64,000 bases of DNA, taken from assembly GCF_001984575.1 (NCBI RefSeq), contig NZ_LZNS01000001.1, positions 747,938-811,937 of the forward strand, given 5' to 3'. The DNA comes from Streptomyces sp. MP131-18. GTDB taxonomy: Bacteria; Actinomycetota; Actinomycetes; Streptomycetales; Streptomycetaceae. This document shows positions 55,465-64,000 of this stretch, piece after piece. Position numbers and translations under genes: made by a program. Positions within the stretch are counted from its first letter, which is position 1, and every line of letters begins with the position of its first letter. The notes beneath the pieces are model-generated. The model searched no databases. It was given only the letters and a program-made list of their open reading frames with translations, and was not told the DNA's origin.

Positions 55465-56984
55465 GCCTGACTCCCTTCCATGACGAGATCGAGAACCCGG
55501 TGCTCGTCGAGCTCCCGGGCGGGGGCGGTGTGCACGACCTGGCCCTCCCGCAGCACCAGCACCCGGTCGGCGAGGCCGAGAACCTCCGGGATCTCGCTGG
55601 AGACCAGCAGGACCGCCACGCCGTCGTCGGCCAGGCGGCGGATCAGGGTGTACAGCTCGGCCCGCGCGCCGACGTCCACTCCCCTGGTGGGTTCGTCGAG
55701 CAGCAGGACCTTGCAGTGGCGCAGCAGCCAGCGGGCCAGTACGGCCTTCTGCTGGTTGCCGCCGGAGAGGGTGCGGATCTGGACGTCGGGGTCGGCGGGC
55801 CGCAGCGACAGCTCCCGGGTGAATTGGGCGGCGGCGCCGCGTTCACCGGCCCGGTCGATCCAGCCGCCCCTGGAGAAGCGCGGGAGGGAGGAGATGGAGA
55901 CGTTGCGGGTCACCGAATCCAGCAGGAACAGGCCCTGGCCCTTGCGTTCTTCCGGGGCGAGGCCGAGGCCCGCGCGGACGGCGGCCGTGACGTTCCCCGG
56001 GCGCAGCGGGCGGCCCTCGACCAGGACGCGGCCGGTGTCGGGGCGGCGGGCGCCGTAGATCGTCTCCAGGACCTCGGAGCGTCCTGAGCCGACGAGTCCG
56101 GCGAGGCCGACGATCTCGCCCGCCTGAATCTGGAGGTCGAGCGGGGCGAACTCGCCGCGCCTGCTGAGCCCTTCGACCGCGAGGACGGGGGTGGCGCCGG
56201 ATTCCCGCGCCTGGGGCGCGGGGCGCTCGGGGAAGGCGTACTCGATGTCGCGGCCGGTCATCAGGGCGACGATCTCGCGGGTCTCGGTGGTGCCGGCGGG
56301 CAGGCCGCGCGCGACGGCCCGCCCGTCCTTGAGCACCGTGACCCGGTCGCCGATCTCGCGGATCTCCTCCAGGCGGTGGGAGATGTAGACGATGGCGACG
56401 CCCTCGGAGGTGAGGTCCCGGACGATGCGGAAGAGGTTGCCGACCTCGTCCGGGTCGAGCACGGCGGACGGCTCGTCCATGATGATCAGCCGGGCCTCGT
56501 GGGACAGGGCCCTGGCCATGCTGACGACCTGGCGCCCGGCGGCGGAGAGCGTGCTCACGATGCGGTCGGGCGATATCTCCGGGTGGCCGAGGCGGCTGAG
56601 CAGCGCGGCGGTGGCGGCGCGGGCCGCGCCCCGGCGGATGAACCCGGCGCTGGACGCCTCGTGCCCGAGGTGGACGTTCTCCGCGACGGACAGGTGCTCG
56701 ACGAGGTCGAGTTCCTGGTAGATGGTGGCGATGCCGAGCCGCATGGCCGCGGTCGGCGAGCCGATGGCGACGGTCTCGCCCTGCCAGGCGAGCTCCCCGG
56801 TGTCCGGGGGCTGGGCACCGGAGATCACCTTGATGAGCGTGGACTTCCCGGCGCCGTTCTGCCCGAGGAGGCAGTGGACCTCGCCGGGGGCCACGTCGAG
56901 GTCGACGCCGTCCAGGGCGCGGACGCCGGGGAAGGACTTGGTGATGCCGGTCAGGGTGAGAAGCGGCGTTTGCGCGCTTTCCAT
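55461..56984 (-). CDS. Ribose-type ABC transporter dual ATPase (RbsA-like)
   Basis: A 507-residue protein with two fused ABC ATPase domains. The first has Walker A GQNGAGKST and Walker B LIIMDEPSAVLD, but its signature region reads LSAAGRQVVSMARAL instead of the usual LSxGxxQ. The second has the naturally altered Walker A GLVGSGRSE, signature LSGGNQQKAVLARWL and VLLLDEPTRGVD. This split of intact and altered sites is normal for RbsA/MglA proteins, although the first signature is odder than most. It energises the RbsC-like permease and is the first transporter gene after the ROK gene. Confidence 0.9.
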   Translation of the reverse strand: MESAQTPLLTLTGITKSFPGVRALDGVDLDVAPGEVHCLLGQNGAGKSTLIKVISGAQPPDTGELAWQGETVAIGSPTAAMRLGIATIYQELDLVEHLSVAENVHLGHEASSAGFIRRGAARAATAALLSRLGHPEISPDRIVSTLSAAGRQVVSMARALSHEARLIIMDEPSAVLDPDEVGNLFRIVRDLTSEGVAIVYISHRLEEIREIGDRVTVLKDGRAVARGLPAGTTETREIVALMTGRDIEYAFPERPAPQARESGATPVLAVEGLSRRGEFAPLDLQIQAGEIVGLAGLVGSGRSEVLETIYGARRPDTGRVLVEGRPLRPGNVTAAVRAGLGLAPEERKGQGLFLLDSVTRNVSISSLPRFSRGGWIDRAGERGAAAQFTRELSLRPADPDVQIRTLSGGNQQKAVLARWLLRHCKVLLLDEPTRGVDVGARAELYTLIRRLADDGVAVLLVSSEIPEVLGLADRVLVLREGQVVHTAPARELDEHRVLDLVMEGSQA

Positions 56985-57137
56985 GCTGGCCTCCTCGGCG
57001 ACTGTGCCGGCGCACGGGCGTGCGTGGGTAGGGACGTGGCGTGCGGTGCTGGTGTGCGGCTCGTGCGTGCGGCCGGTGCGGACGCGCCCGGTGCGGGCCG
57101 TGTACTGCTCTTGAGGGGCGCCGTGGCCCCCGGTCGG

Positions 57138-58334
57138 TCAGGTCGGGTTGTAGCTGAACAGGTGGTCGCTGATCAGGCGGCCCGCGCCGGTCACGCCGGC
57201 CACGGGGCCGAGTTCGCCGAGAACGATGGGGAGGTTGCCGGTGGCCAGCGGGAGTGACTGCCGGTAGACCTGGGTGCGGATGGCGGCCAGCAGCGTGTGG
57301 CCGAGGCCGGTCACGCCGCCGCCGATCACCACGAGCGCGGGGTTGAAGAAGCTGACGAGGCCGGCGATGACCTGCCCGGTGCGGCTTCCCCCCTGCCTTA
57401 TGAGGTCGAGGGAGGCCACGTCACCGGCCGACGCGGCCGCGGCCACGTCGGCCGCCGAGAGTACGCCCGCGGCCGAGAGCCGGGCGGCCAGTTCCGGCGA
57501 ACGTCCGTCCCGGACGGCAGACTCGGCGTCGGCGGCGAGCGCGGCGCCGCCGAAGTACGCCTCAAGACAGCCACGGTTGCCGCACGGGCACTGCCTGCCG
57601 TCGGCCTCGACTCGGATGTGGCCGATGTCGCCCGCGCTGCCGGTGGCGCCGCGGTGCACCTTGCCGTCCGCGACGATGCCGCAGCCGATGCCGGTGCCGA
57701 TCTTGACGCAGATGAAGTCCTGGACGGAGTGGGCGACTCCGGCGTGCTGTTCGCCGAGCGCCATCAGGTTCACGTCGTTGTCCACCATGACCGGGCAGCC
57801 CAGCTCCTGGCCGAGCGCCTCGCGCACGGGGAAGCCGTCCCAACCGGGCATGATGGGCGGCGCCACCGGGACCCCGTCGGGGAAGCGTACGGGGCCCGGG
57901 ACGCCGATGCCGGCGCCGTCGAAGCGCTCCGCGAGACCGGCGTCGCGGAGCTTGTTGGCCATGGACAGCACCTGTTCGAAGACCGCCACCGGGCCTTCGC
58001 GGACGTCCATCGGCTCGGTCAGGTGGCCGAGGATCTCCAGTTCGGGGCTGGTCACGGCCACGTCGACGGACGTGGCGCCGATGTCGACGCCGAGGAAGCG
58101 CAGCCGCGGCGCGAGCCGCACGTTGTGGGACCGGCGTCCGCCGCGGGAAGCGGCGAATCCGTCGCCCACCACCAGGCCGGTCTCCAGCAGCCGGTCGATC
58201 TCGACCGCCAGCTTGGACCGCGACAGCTCGATCCGGTCGCCCAGTTGGGCGCGCGAACTGGGCCCGCCATCGCGCAGCAGCCTCAGCAGCCGCGCCTGGT
58301 GCGCGTTCCCGGGCCGAGCCGTCATGCGCCTCAC
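57138..58334 (-). CDS. ROK-family transcriptional regulator of the Rbs-type locus
   Basis: A 398-residue ROK protein. It has an N-terminal winged helix-turn-helix (ARLLRLLRDGGPSSRAQLGD to about residue 60), then the kinase-like fold with VDNDVNLMALGEQHAG, GTGIGCGIVADG, GDIGH and the zinc motif CPCGNRGC. The GTG at 58334 has GGGAGGG five bases upstream, and an ATG three codons in is also possible. Its stop is 153 bp before the ATPase gene on the same strand, so it may be cotranscribed with, or autonomously control, the import-catabolism genes. A candidate site is the AT-rich stretch at 58448-58464. Confidence 0.88.
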   Translation of the reverse strand: MRRMTARPGNAHQARLLRLLRDGGPSSRAQLGDRIELSRSKLAVEIDRLLETGLVVGDGFAASRGGRRSHNVRLAPRLRFLGVDIGATSVDVAVTSPELEILGHLTEPMDVREGPVAVFEQVLSMANKLRDAGLAERFDGAGIGVPGPVRFPDGVPVAPPIMPGWDGFPVREALGQELGCPVMVDNDVNLMALGEQHAGVAHSVQDFICVKIGTGIGCGIVADGKVHRGATGSAGDIGHIRVEADGRQCPCGNRGCLEAYFGGAALAADAESAVRDGRSPELAARLSAAGVLSAADVAAAASAGDVASLDLIRQGGSRTGQVIAGLVSFFNPALVVIGGGVTGLGHTLLAAIRTQVYRQSLPLATGNLPIVLGELGPVAGVTGAGRLISDHLFSYNPT

Positions 58335-58751
58335 GCTGTCCCTCCCGCCACCGTCGGCATCGGGCGCCGACGCGAGATCCGCGCCGGGCTTGGGTGGGGA
58401 ATCTAGCAGCGGCCCGGCGGAGTGGGAAGAAGTTCTGCACGGATCGCTTCAACTTTTTCCTCAATGAGGACAAAGCAAGGGAGCGGGGGGCCATGACCTG
58501 CACCGACACCGCCACCGGGCGAGCGCGGGCCCCGGAGGCCCGGCGGGCCGGCGCACTCGCGTGTGGCAGTGCGGGACGCCGGGAAGGCGCACCGTAAACT
58601 CAATGCGGGGAACAGAAGATCGAGACATGAACGATCGGGGTGTTCATGTTTCATCACCGCGGTCCGCCAACCCCGCCTATCGGGAATAGTGCCTATGCCA
58701 AGCGCGCGCGTGCTGAAACGACCTTTCACCACGCGGGACCGGGAGCGGTCC
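58335..58751. promoter_or_regulatory. 417-bp divergent control region between the ROK and PAP2 genes
   Basis: No gene is supported. Two features stand out in very G+C-rich DNA. One is the AT-rich TTCAACTTTTTCCTCAA at 58448-58464, a possible ROK site or promoter. The other is a perfect interrupted palindrome at 58625-58649. A short open frame between them looks like chance. Confidence 0.5.
58625..58649. promoter_or_regulatory. Interrupted palindrome upstream of the PAP2 gene
   Basis: Perfect 8-bp arms ACATGAAC-N9-GTTCATGT, about 100 bp before the PAP2 start. The spacing fits binding of a dimeric regulator on one face of the helix. The cognate protein is unknown. Confidence 0.5.
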
Positions 58752-59567
58752 ATGCCCACCTCCCGCCCGCCGCTCATCCGTGAGCTTCCGCTGGTCATTG
58801 CCCTGTACATGGCGTACAAGTTCGGCAGACGGGCGGCCAACGGGCAGTTCGAGGACGCCTTCCGGAACGCCGAACGGGTGTGGGATTTCCAACGCGCCCT
58901 GCGGCTGCCGAGCGAGGCGTGGGTGCAGGACCTCGTGCTGAACAGCGAGACACTCATCCGTGGCATCAACGTGTACTACGCGACGGTCCACTTCCCCGCA
59001 ATCGTCGTCTTCCTCATCTGGATGTACTGGCGCCGCCCCGGCCATTACCTGTGGGTCCGCTGGGTGCTGACCTGGCTGACCGGCGCCGCGCTCGTCCTGC
59101 ACCTGCTGGTGCCCCTCGCCCCGCCGCGCCTGTTCGGCACGGCGGACATGATCGACACGGGCGTGGTGTACGGGCCCGCCGTCTACGACAAGCCCGAGCC
59201 CGACTCCATGGCCAACCAGTTCGCCGCGATGCCCTCGCTGCACGTCGGCTGGGCCGTGTTCATCGCCGTCGCGCTCATCGTCGCGACCCGCAGCCGCCTG
59301 CGCTGGCTGTGGCTGCTGCACCCGCTGATCACGATCCTCGCGGTCGTCGCCACCGCCCATCACTACTGGATGGACGGCCTCGTGGCGTGCGCGATCCTCG
59401 CGGTCGTGCTGATGGTGCTGCGCCCACCGCGACCCGCACGCGCGCCGGCGGCCGATCCCGCGGCCGCGGGTGCGGCAGCACCCGGCGCAGAAGGGCAGCG
59501 GCTCGGCGCGGTTCGGGAAGCCGCCCCCGCGCCGCCCCCGGTGGAAGCGGCGCGCCCCGAGAAGTGA
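58752..59567 (+). CDS. PAP2-superfamily membrane protein (Aur1/inositolphosphotransferase type)
   Basis: A 271-residue membrane protein with about six TM helices and the PAP2 active-site motifs AMPSLHVGW and HHYWMDGLV at the outer membrane face. An RDNxxxRP-like first motif is not obvious, as in the Aur1 branch, whose members transfer or hydrolyse lipid-linked phosphates. The ATG at 58752 has GGGAG six bases upstream. Starts at 58695 or earlier would add a basic lead. The C-terminal ~50 residues are an Ala/Pro-rich tail. Lipid or polyprenyl phosphate is the likely substrate class. Confidence 0.78.
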   Translation: MPTSRPPLIRELPLVIALYMAYKFGRRAANGQFEDAFRNAERVWDFQRALRLPSEAWVQDLVLNSETLIRGINVYYATVHFPAIVVFLIWMYWRRPGHYLWVRWVLTWLTGAALVLHLLVPLAPPRLFGTADMIDTGVVYGPAVYDKPEPDSMANQFAAMPSLHVGWAVFIAVALIVATRSRLRWLWLLHPLITILAVVATAHHYWMDGLVACAILAVVLMVLRPPRPARAPAADPAAAGAAAPGAEGQRLGAVREAAPAPPPVEAARPEK

Positions 59568-59582
59568 ACGGCGCCGGCGCCC

Positions 59583-59620
59583 CCGAGGCCCCGCGGTCCT
59601 GCTGGTCCGCGGGGCCTCGG
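59583..59620 (+). terminator. Intrinsic terminator of the PAP2 gene
   Basis: A perfect 14-bp stem (CCGAGGCCCCGCGG) with a 10-base loop, 15 bp after the stop codon. Confidence 0.8.
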
Positions 59621-59690
59621 CCGTGCGGGGGCGGGCGGAGGAGCGCCGGCAGGCCGTCTTCCCCCCGCGCCCGCTCCTGTGCCACCGTGC

Positions 59691-59709
59691 GCCTGATGGG
59701 GCATCAGGC
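59691..59709. promoter_or_regulatory. Hairpin/palindrome upstream of the Rpf-LysM-M23 gene
   Basis: A perfect 8-bp inverted repeat GCCTGATG-GGG-CATCAGGC, 125 bp before the start codon. It could be an operator or a leader hairpin. A c-di-AMP (ydaO) riboswitch, known before some Streptomyces rpf genes, was looked for and not recognised. Confidence 0.4.
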
Positions 59710-59794
59710 TGCCGCCGCGACTCCCTTGCCCCGTGCATTCCGCACCCATATCGTTGATCCGCCGTACAACTCGCTTGATCAGGACATAATCTGA

Positions 59795-61024
<1,230 letters not shown>

Positions 61025-61042
61025 GCGTGGGCGCATTCCGGC

Positions 61043-61069
61043 CATGCGGTGGCTTGATGCCGCCGCATG
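61043..61069 (+). terminator. Hairpin after the Rpf-type gene
   Basis: An 11-bp stem with one G-T pair (CATGCGGTGGC/GCCGCCGCATG) and loop TTGAT, 18 bp after the stop codon. Confidence 0.65.
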
Positions 61070-61217
61070 ACGGGCGCTCAATACGGGACAGATGGACAGG
61101 TAACCGCCCCGCAGAAGGATGTTGCTCCTCCGTTTCCTTCCCCGATCTGCCGCAGGGTCAGTAGTCTCGACCGCCTGGGTTCAATTCGTGCATATGCAGG
61201 GGACATTGGAGACGCCG

Positions 61218-62030
61218 ATGGAACGATCCGCCTGGGCTCAGCCCGGCATCGATCCATCCGTGCCCAGCCTGTCCCGGATGTATGACTTCTACCTGGGCGG
61301 TTCCCACAACTTCGAGGCGGACCGCGCGGCCGCCAGGGAGGCCATCGCGGCGTTCCCCGGCCTGCCCGCGCTGGCCCTGGCCAACCGCGCCTTCCTGCGG
61401 CGGGCCGTGCGCTACGCGGTGGCGGAGGGCGTCTCCCAGTTCGTCGACATCGGGTCGGGCATCCTGACCTTCGGCAATGTGCACGAGATCGCCCGGCGGA
61501 CCGGTGACGACACCCGCGTCGTCTACGTCGACAACGACCCCGTCACCGTCGCCCACAGCCGTGCCGTCCTCGCGGGCGACGACCGCACGGACATCCTCGC
61601 CGCCGACCTGCGCGGCCCGTCCGCGATCCTGAACAGCGAGCAGGTCGGCCGGCTGATCGACCTCGGCCGGCCGGTGGCCCTGCTGCTCGTGGCCGTCATG
61701 CACTTCCTCGGCGAGGACGACAAGCCCCACGAGCGGATCGCCGAACTGCGCGACATGCTCGCGCCGGGCAGTCTGCTCGCCCTCACCCACGCCTCCCCCG
61801 AACACCGCCCCACGGCCTCGGTGCCGGACGCGCGGATCTCGGAGGTCTACCGCAGGGCGGGCGCAACGCTGGTGCTGCGCTCCGGCGCGGAGATCACGCA
61901 CTTCTTCGAGGGCTTCGACCTCGTTCCCCCAGGCGTGGTCCCATTGCCCGACTGGCGGCCCGACGGGCCGCCCGACGAGGAGGGTCCCAAGGTGAACAGC
62001 GGCTTCGCGGGAGTAGGACGCAAAGGGTGA
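61218..62030 (+). CDS. SAM-dependent methyltransferase, PF04672 (DUF574), paralogue 3
   Basis: A 270-residue member of the same family as the genes at 24489 and 30734 but more diverged. The hallmark reads SLSRMYDFYLGGSHNFEADR, the AdoMet loop FVDIGSGILTFGNVHE, then VYVDNDPVTV and the tail SGFAGVGRKG. The ATG at 61218 follows GGAG by six bases, and upstream in-frame ATGs lack such a site. The last four bases overlap the GTG of the cyclic-di-GMP gene, so expression of the two is coupled. What the family methylates is unknown. Confidence 0.85.
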   Translation: MERSAWAQPGIDPSVPSLSRMYDFYLGGSHNFEADRAAAREAIAAFPGLPALALANRAFLRRAVRYAVAEGVSQFVDIGSGILTFGNVHEIARRTGDDTRVVYVDNDPVTVAHSRAVLAGDDRTDILAADLRGPSAILNSEQVGRLIDLGRPVALLLVAVMHFLGEDDKPHERIAELRDMLAPGSLLALTHASPEHRPTASVPDARISEVYRRAGATLVLRSGAEITHFFEGFDLVPPGVVPLPDWRPDGPPDEEGPKVNSGFAGVGRKG

Positions 62031-64000
62031 CATCCTCGCCAACGGGGCCCACCGGCCACCATCGCACCGGCGACAGCACGGAGCCGTCCGACGGCCTGCG
62101 CCGCTTCGCCGCCCTCTGGTGCCGCGCCGTCCACCCGCGCGCCGCCACCCCGCTCTCCAGACCCGAGTTCGAGGCGCTGCTGCTCGGTCTCGCGCGCCGG
62201 CTCGCCGACGCGCTGCGCGCCCCCCGTTTCGACCCCGCGCCCGGCCACGCCGTCGGCGCCGCCCTGGTCGCGGCCCACTGCACGTCCCCCGACGCGCTGC
62301 CCGGCATCCTGGCCGTCATCGACTCCCACCTGGTGGCGCACTGCGGCCCGACGGACGGGGAGGCCGGTCCTGACGCCTCGGAGAGCAGGGCCCGCTGCAC
62401 CCGGCTCCAGCACGCGGTGTCCGCCGGTTTCGCGCGTGCCCTCCAGGAGCGCACCAGGAGCGAACAGGAGGCGCTGTCGCGCGCGGCCCTCGCCGCCCAG
62501 ACGGAGATGGCGGACGCGCTGCACGAGAGCGAGGCGCGCTTCCGCGCGGTCTTCAAGGGGGCCGCGCTCGGCATCGGCATCGCCGACATGGACGGCACCA
62601 TCCTCGACGTCAACGACGCCCTCAACCAGATGTTCGGCGGCTCGGAGCAGCACATCCGCCACCGGAACGTACTGGACTGGGCCCGCCCCGGGGACCACCC
62701 CGAGGCGGGGCGCATGCTCGAGGAGCTGATGCGCGGCGAACGTGAGCACTACCAGGTCGAAAAGTCCTATCCCCGGGACGACGGCACGACGCTGTGGACC
62801 AATCTCACGGTCTCGCTGCTGCGCGACGCCTCAGGGGAGCCGCGCTACATGCTCGCGATGACCGAGGACGTCAGCGAGCGCCGCCTGCTGAATCTCCGGC
62901 TGCGCTACCAGGCGACCCACGACGCCCTGACGGACCTGCCCAACCGTTCCCTCTTCTTCGAGCGCCTCGAACAGGCGCTGGACCGCAGCGGCTCGGGTCC
63001 GGCCCGCATCGGCCTGTGCTACCTCGACCTGGACGGGTTCAAGGCCGTCAACGACAGCCTCGGGCACGCCGTCGGCGACCAGTTGCTGATCGCCGTGGCG
63101 GAGCGCCTCCAGGGCTGCGCCTCGGGACCCGGCCAGATGCTGGCCCGGATCGGCGGCGACGAGTTCGTCGCGCTGGTGGCCGACCCGCCCGAGCCGCGGG
63201 CCGTCACCGAGCTCGCCGAGCGGGCGCTCGAAGCCCTGGCCACGCCCGTGGAGGTCGGCGGCAGGGAACTGCTGGTCCGGGCCAGCATCGGCGTCGTCGA
63301 GGGGGCCACCCGGCACCTGACGTCGGCCGAGGTGCTGCGCAGCGCCGACATCACGATGTACCGGGCCAAGGCCGAGGGCGGCAACCGCTACGCGCTGGCC
63401 GACCCCGACTCCGACGCCAGGGCGATCAGCCGCCACCACCTCACGCACCACCTGCCGGCCGCGCTGAAGGGCTGCGAGTTCTTCATCGAGTACCAGCCGC
63501 TGGTCAAGATGGAGGACGGCAGCATCGAGGGTGCAGAGGCGCTGGTGCGCTGGAGCCACCCCCGGCACGGCGTGCTCGGCCCCGACCGGTTCATCCCGCT
63601 CGCCGAGCACACCGGGCTGATCGTTCCGCTCGGCCGCTGGGTCCTTGAGGAGGCGGTGCGGCAGGCGTGCCAGTGGCAGGTCCGCGGGATAGGCGGGGCC
63701 AGGCCGCTGAAGATCAACGTGAACCTCTCGCCGCGCCAGCTGCACCACCCGGAGCTGGTCGCGGACACCATCGCCGTGCTGGAGGAGGCCGGGCTCGAAC
63801 CCAGCTCGCTGTGTCTCGAAGTCACCGAGACCGCCATGATCAAGGCCGACGAGAACGAGCTGCGGCCCCTGCGCGAGCTGGCCGAGTACGGAGTCGGCAT
63901 CGCGCTGGACGACTTCGGCACCGGCTACTCCAACCTGGCCAACCTGCGCCGTCTGCCCGCCGACACGCTCAAGCTGGACCGTTCCTTCACGCAGGGCCTC
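62027..64000 (+). CDS. PAS-GGDEF-EAL cyclic-di-GMP turnover protein (3' end outside window)
   Basis: 658 codons are visible, open to the right edge. An N-terminal ~140-residue helical domain of unknown type is followed by a PAS/PAC sensor (ARFRAVFKGAALGIGIADMDG to EDVSERR, about 170-295), a GGDEF domain with an intact GGDEF at 376-380, and an EAL domain with EALVRW from residue 504 and DDFGTGYSNL from 628. No RxxD inhibitory site precedes GGDEF. It may therefore both make and degrade c-di-GMP, the signal that sets Streptomyces developmental timing through BldD. The layout resembles RmdA of S. coelicolor. There is no membrane segment. The GTG start overlaps the upstream methyltransferase stop. 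About 40 residues are missing. Confidence 0.88.
   Translation, partial: MTSSPTGPTGHHRTGDSTEPSDGLRRFAALWCRAVHPRAATPLSRPEFEALLLGLARRLADALRAPRFDPAPGHAVGAALVAAHCTSPDALPGILAVIDSHLVAHCGPTDGEAGPDASESRARCTRLQHAVSAGFARALQERTRSEQEALSRAALAAQTEMADALHESEARFRAVFKGAALGIGIADMDGTILDVNDALNQMFGGSEQHIRHRNVLDWARPGDHPEAGRMLEELMRGEREHYQVEKSYPRDDGTTLWTNLTVSLLRDASGEPRYMLAMTEDVSERRLLNLRLRYQATHDALTDLPNRSLFFERLEQALDRSGSGPARIGLCYLDLDGFKAVNDSLGHAVGDQLLIAVAERLQGCASGPGQMLARIGGDEFVALVADPPEPRAVTELAERALEALATPVEVGGRELLVRASIGVVEGATRHLTSAEVLRSADITMYRAKAEGGNRYALADPDSDARAISRHHLTHHLPAALKGCEFFIEYQPLVKMEDGSIEGAEALVRWSHPRHGVLGPDRFIPLAEHTGLIVPLGRWVLEEAVRQACQWQVRGIGGARPLKINVNLSPRQLHHPELVADTIAVLEEAGLEPSSLCLEVTETAMIKADENELRPLRELAEYGVGIALDDFGTGYSNLANLRRLPADTLKLDRSFTQGL

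Overview
The window looks like chromosome from a Streptomyces or close relative. Base composition is very G+C rich with G/C-filled third codon positions. GTG starts, GTGA/ATGA overlaps and long intrinsic hairpins with no U-tract are common. The gene content is also typical: RppA next to a CYP158-like P450, three PF04672 methyltransferases, an Rpf-type cell-wall enzyme, LigC/PolDom NHEJ enzymes and many sugar ABC loci under ROK or LacI control. No rRNA, tRNA, CRISPR array or intact transposase was seen. The first gene is cut by the left edge and the last by the right edge.

Layout. 1-3334: 3' end of a transketolase, a nucleotidyltransferase, a small TPR protein and a DHA2 drug-efflux pump. 3379-18332: a probable galactomannan-oligosaccharide locus with a GH2 beta-mannosidase, two different GH36 alpha-galactosidases, an Opp-type ABC transporter (lipoprotein, permease, fused permease-ATPase, ATPase), a ROK regulator and a LacI-like protein without its DNA-binding domain. 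A 30-nt element, 24/30 identical, lies in both main promoter regions, with a third partial copy before the ROK gene. 18333-20973: a solitary N6-adenine methylase fused to a specificity-type domain, preceded by a 38-codon membrane peptide and two copies of one dyad. 21295-23679: CYP158-like P450 and RppA (tetrahydroxynaphthalene/flaviolin chemistry). 23707-32903: NUDIX, a 170-bp MITE, two PF04672 methyltransferases, a flavin monooxygenase, HIT, LigC and PolDom NHEJ enzymes, a short second Rho and a PcaF-like thiolase.

32913-37380: biotin synthesis, bioF divergent from bioB-bioA-bioD, closed by a 25-bp perfect hairpin. 37504-45383: a LacI-controlled operon with a sugar-binding lipoprotein, two permeases, a GH1 beta-glucosidase and a GH31 alpha-xylosidase, which fits uptake and breakdown of xyloglucan oligosaccharides. 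45451-50968: small proteins, a HhH-GPD glycosylase, DUF3140, an L-fuconate dehydratase-like enolase, a metallo-beta-lactamase-fold hydrolase, a degenerate histidine kinase and gluconokinase. 51105-58334: a ROK regulator with a ribose-type ABC importer, a Gfo/Idh/MocA dehydrogenase and a TIM-barrel isomerase/epimerase, in one direction. 58752-64000: PAP2-family membrane protein, an Rpf-LysM-M23 cell-wall hydrolase, a third PF04672 methyltransferase and, translationally coupled to it, a PAS-GGDEF-EAL protein.

Overall this is an accessory-metabolism stretch: three independent import-plus-catabolism loci, each with its own regulator, between vitamin, DNA-repair and signalling genes. The best candidates for something undescribed are the galactomannan regulon with its shared operator, the methylase-micropeptide-dyad unit and the ROK/Rbs/Gfo-Idh/isomerase pathway of unknown substrate.
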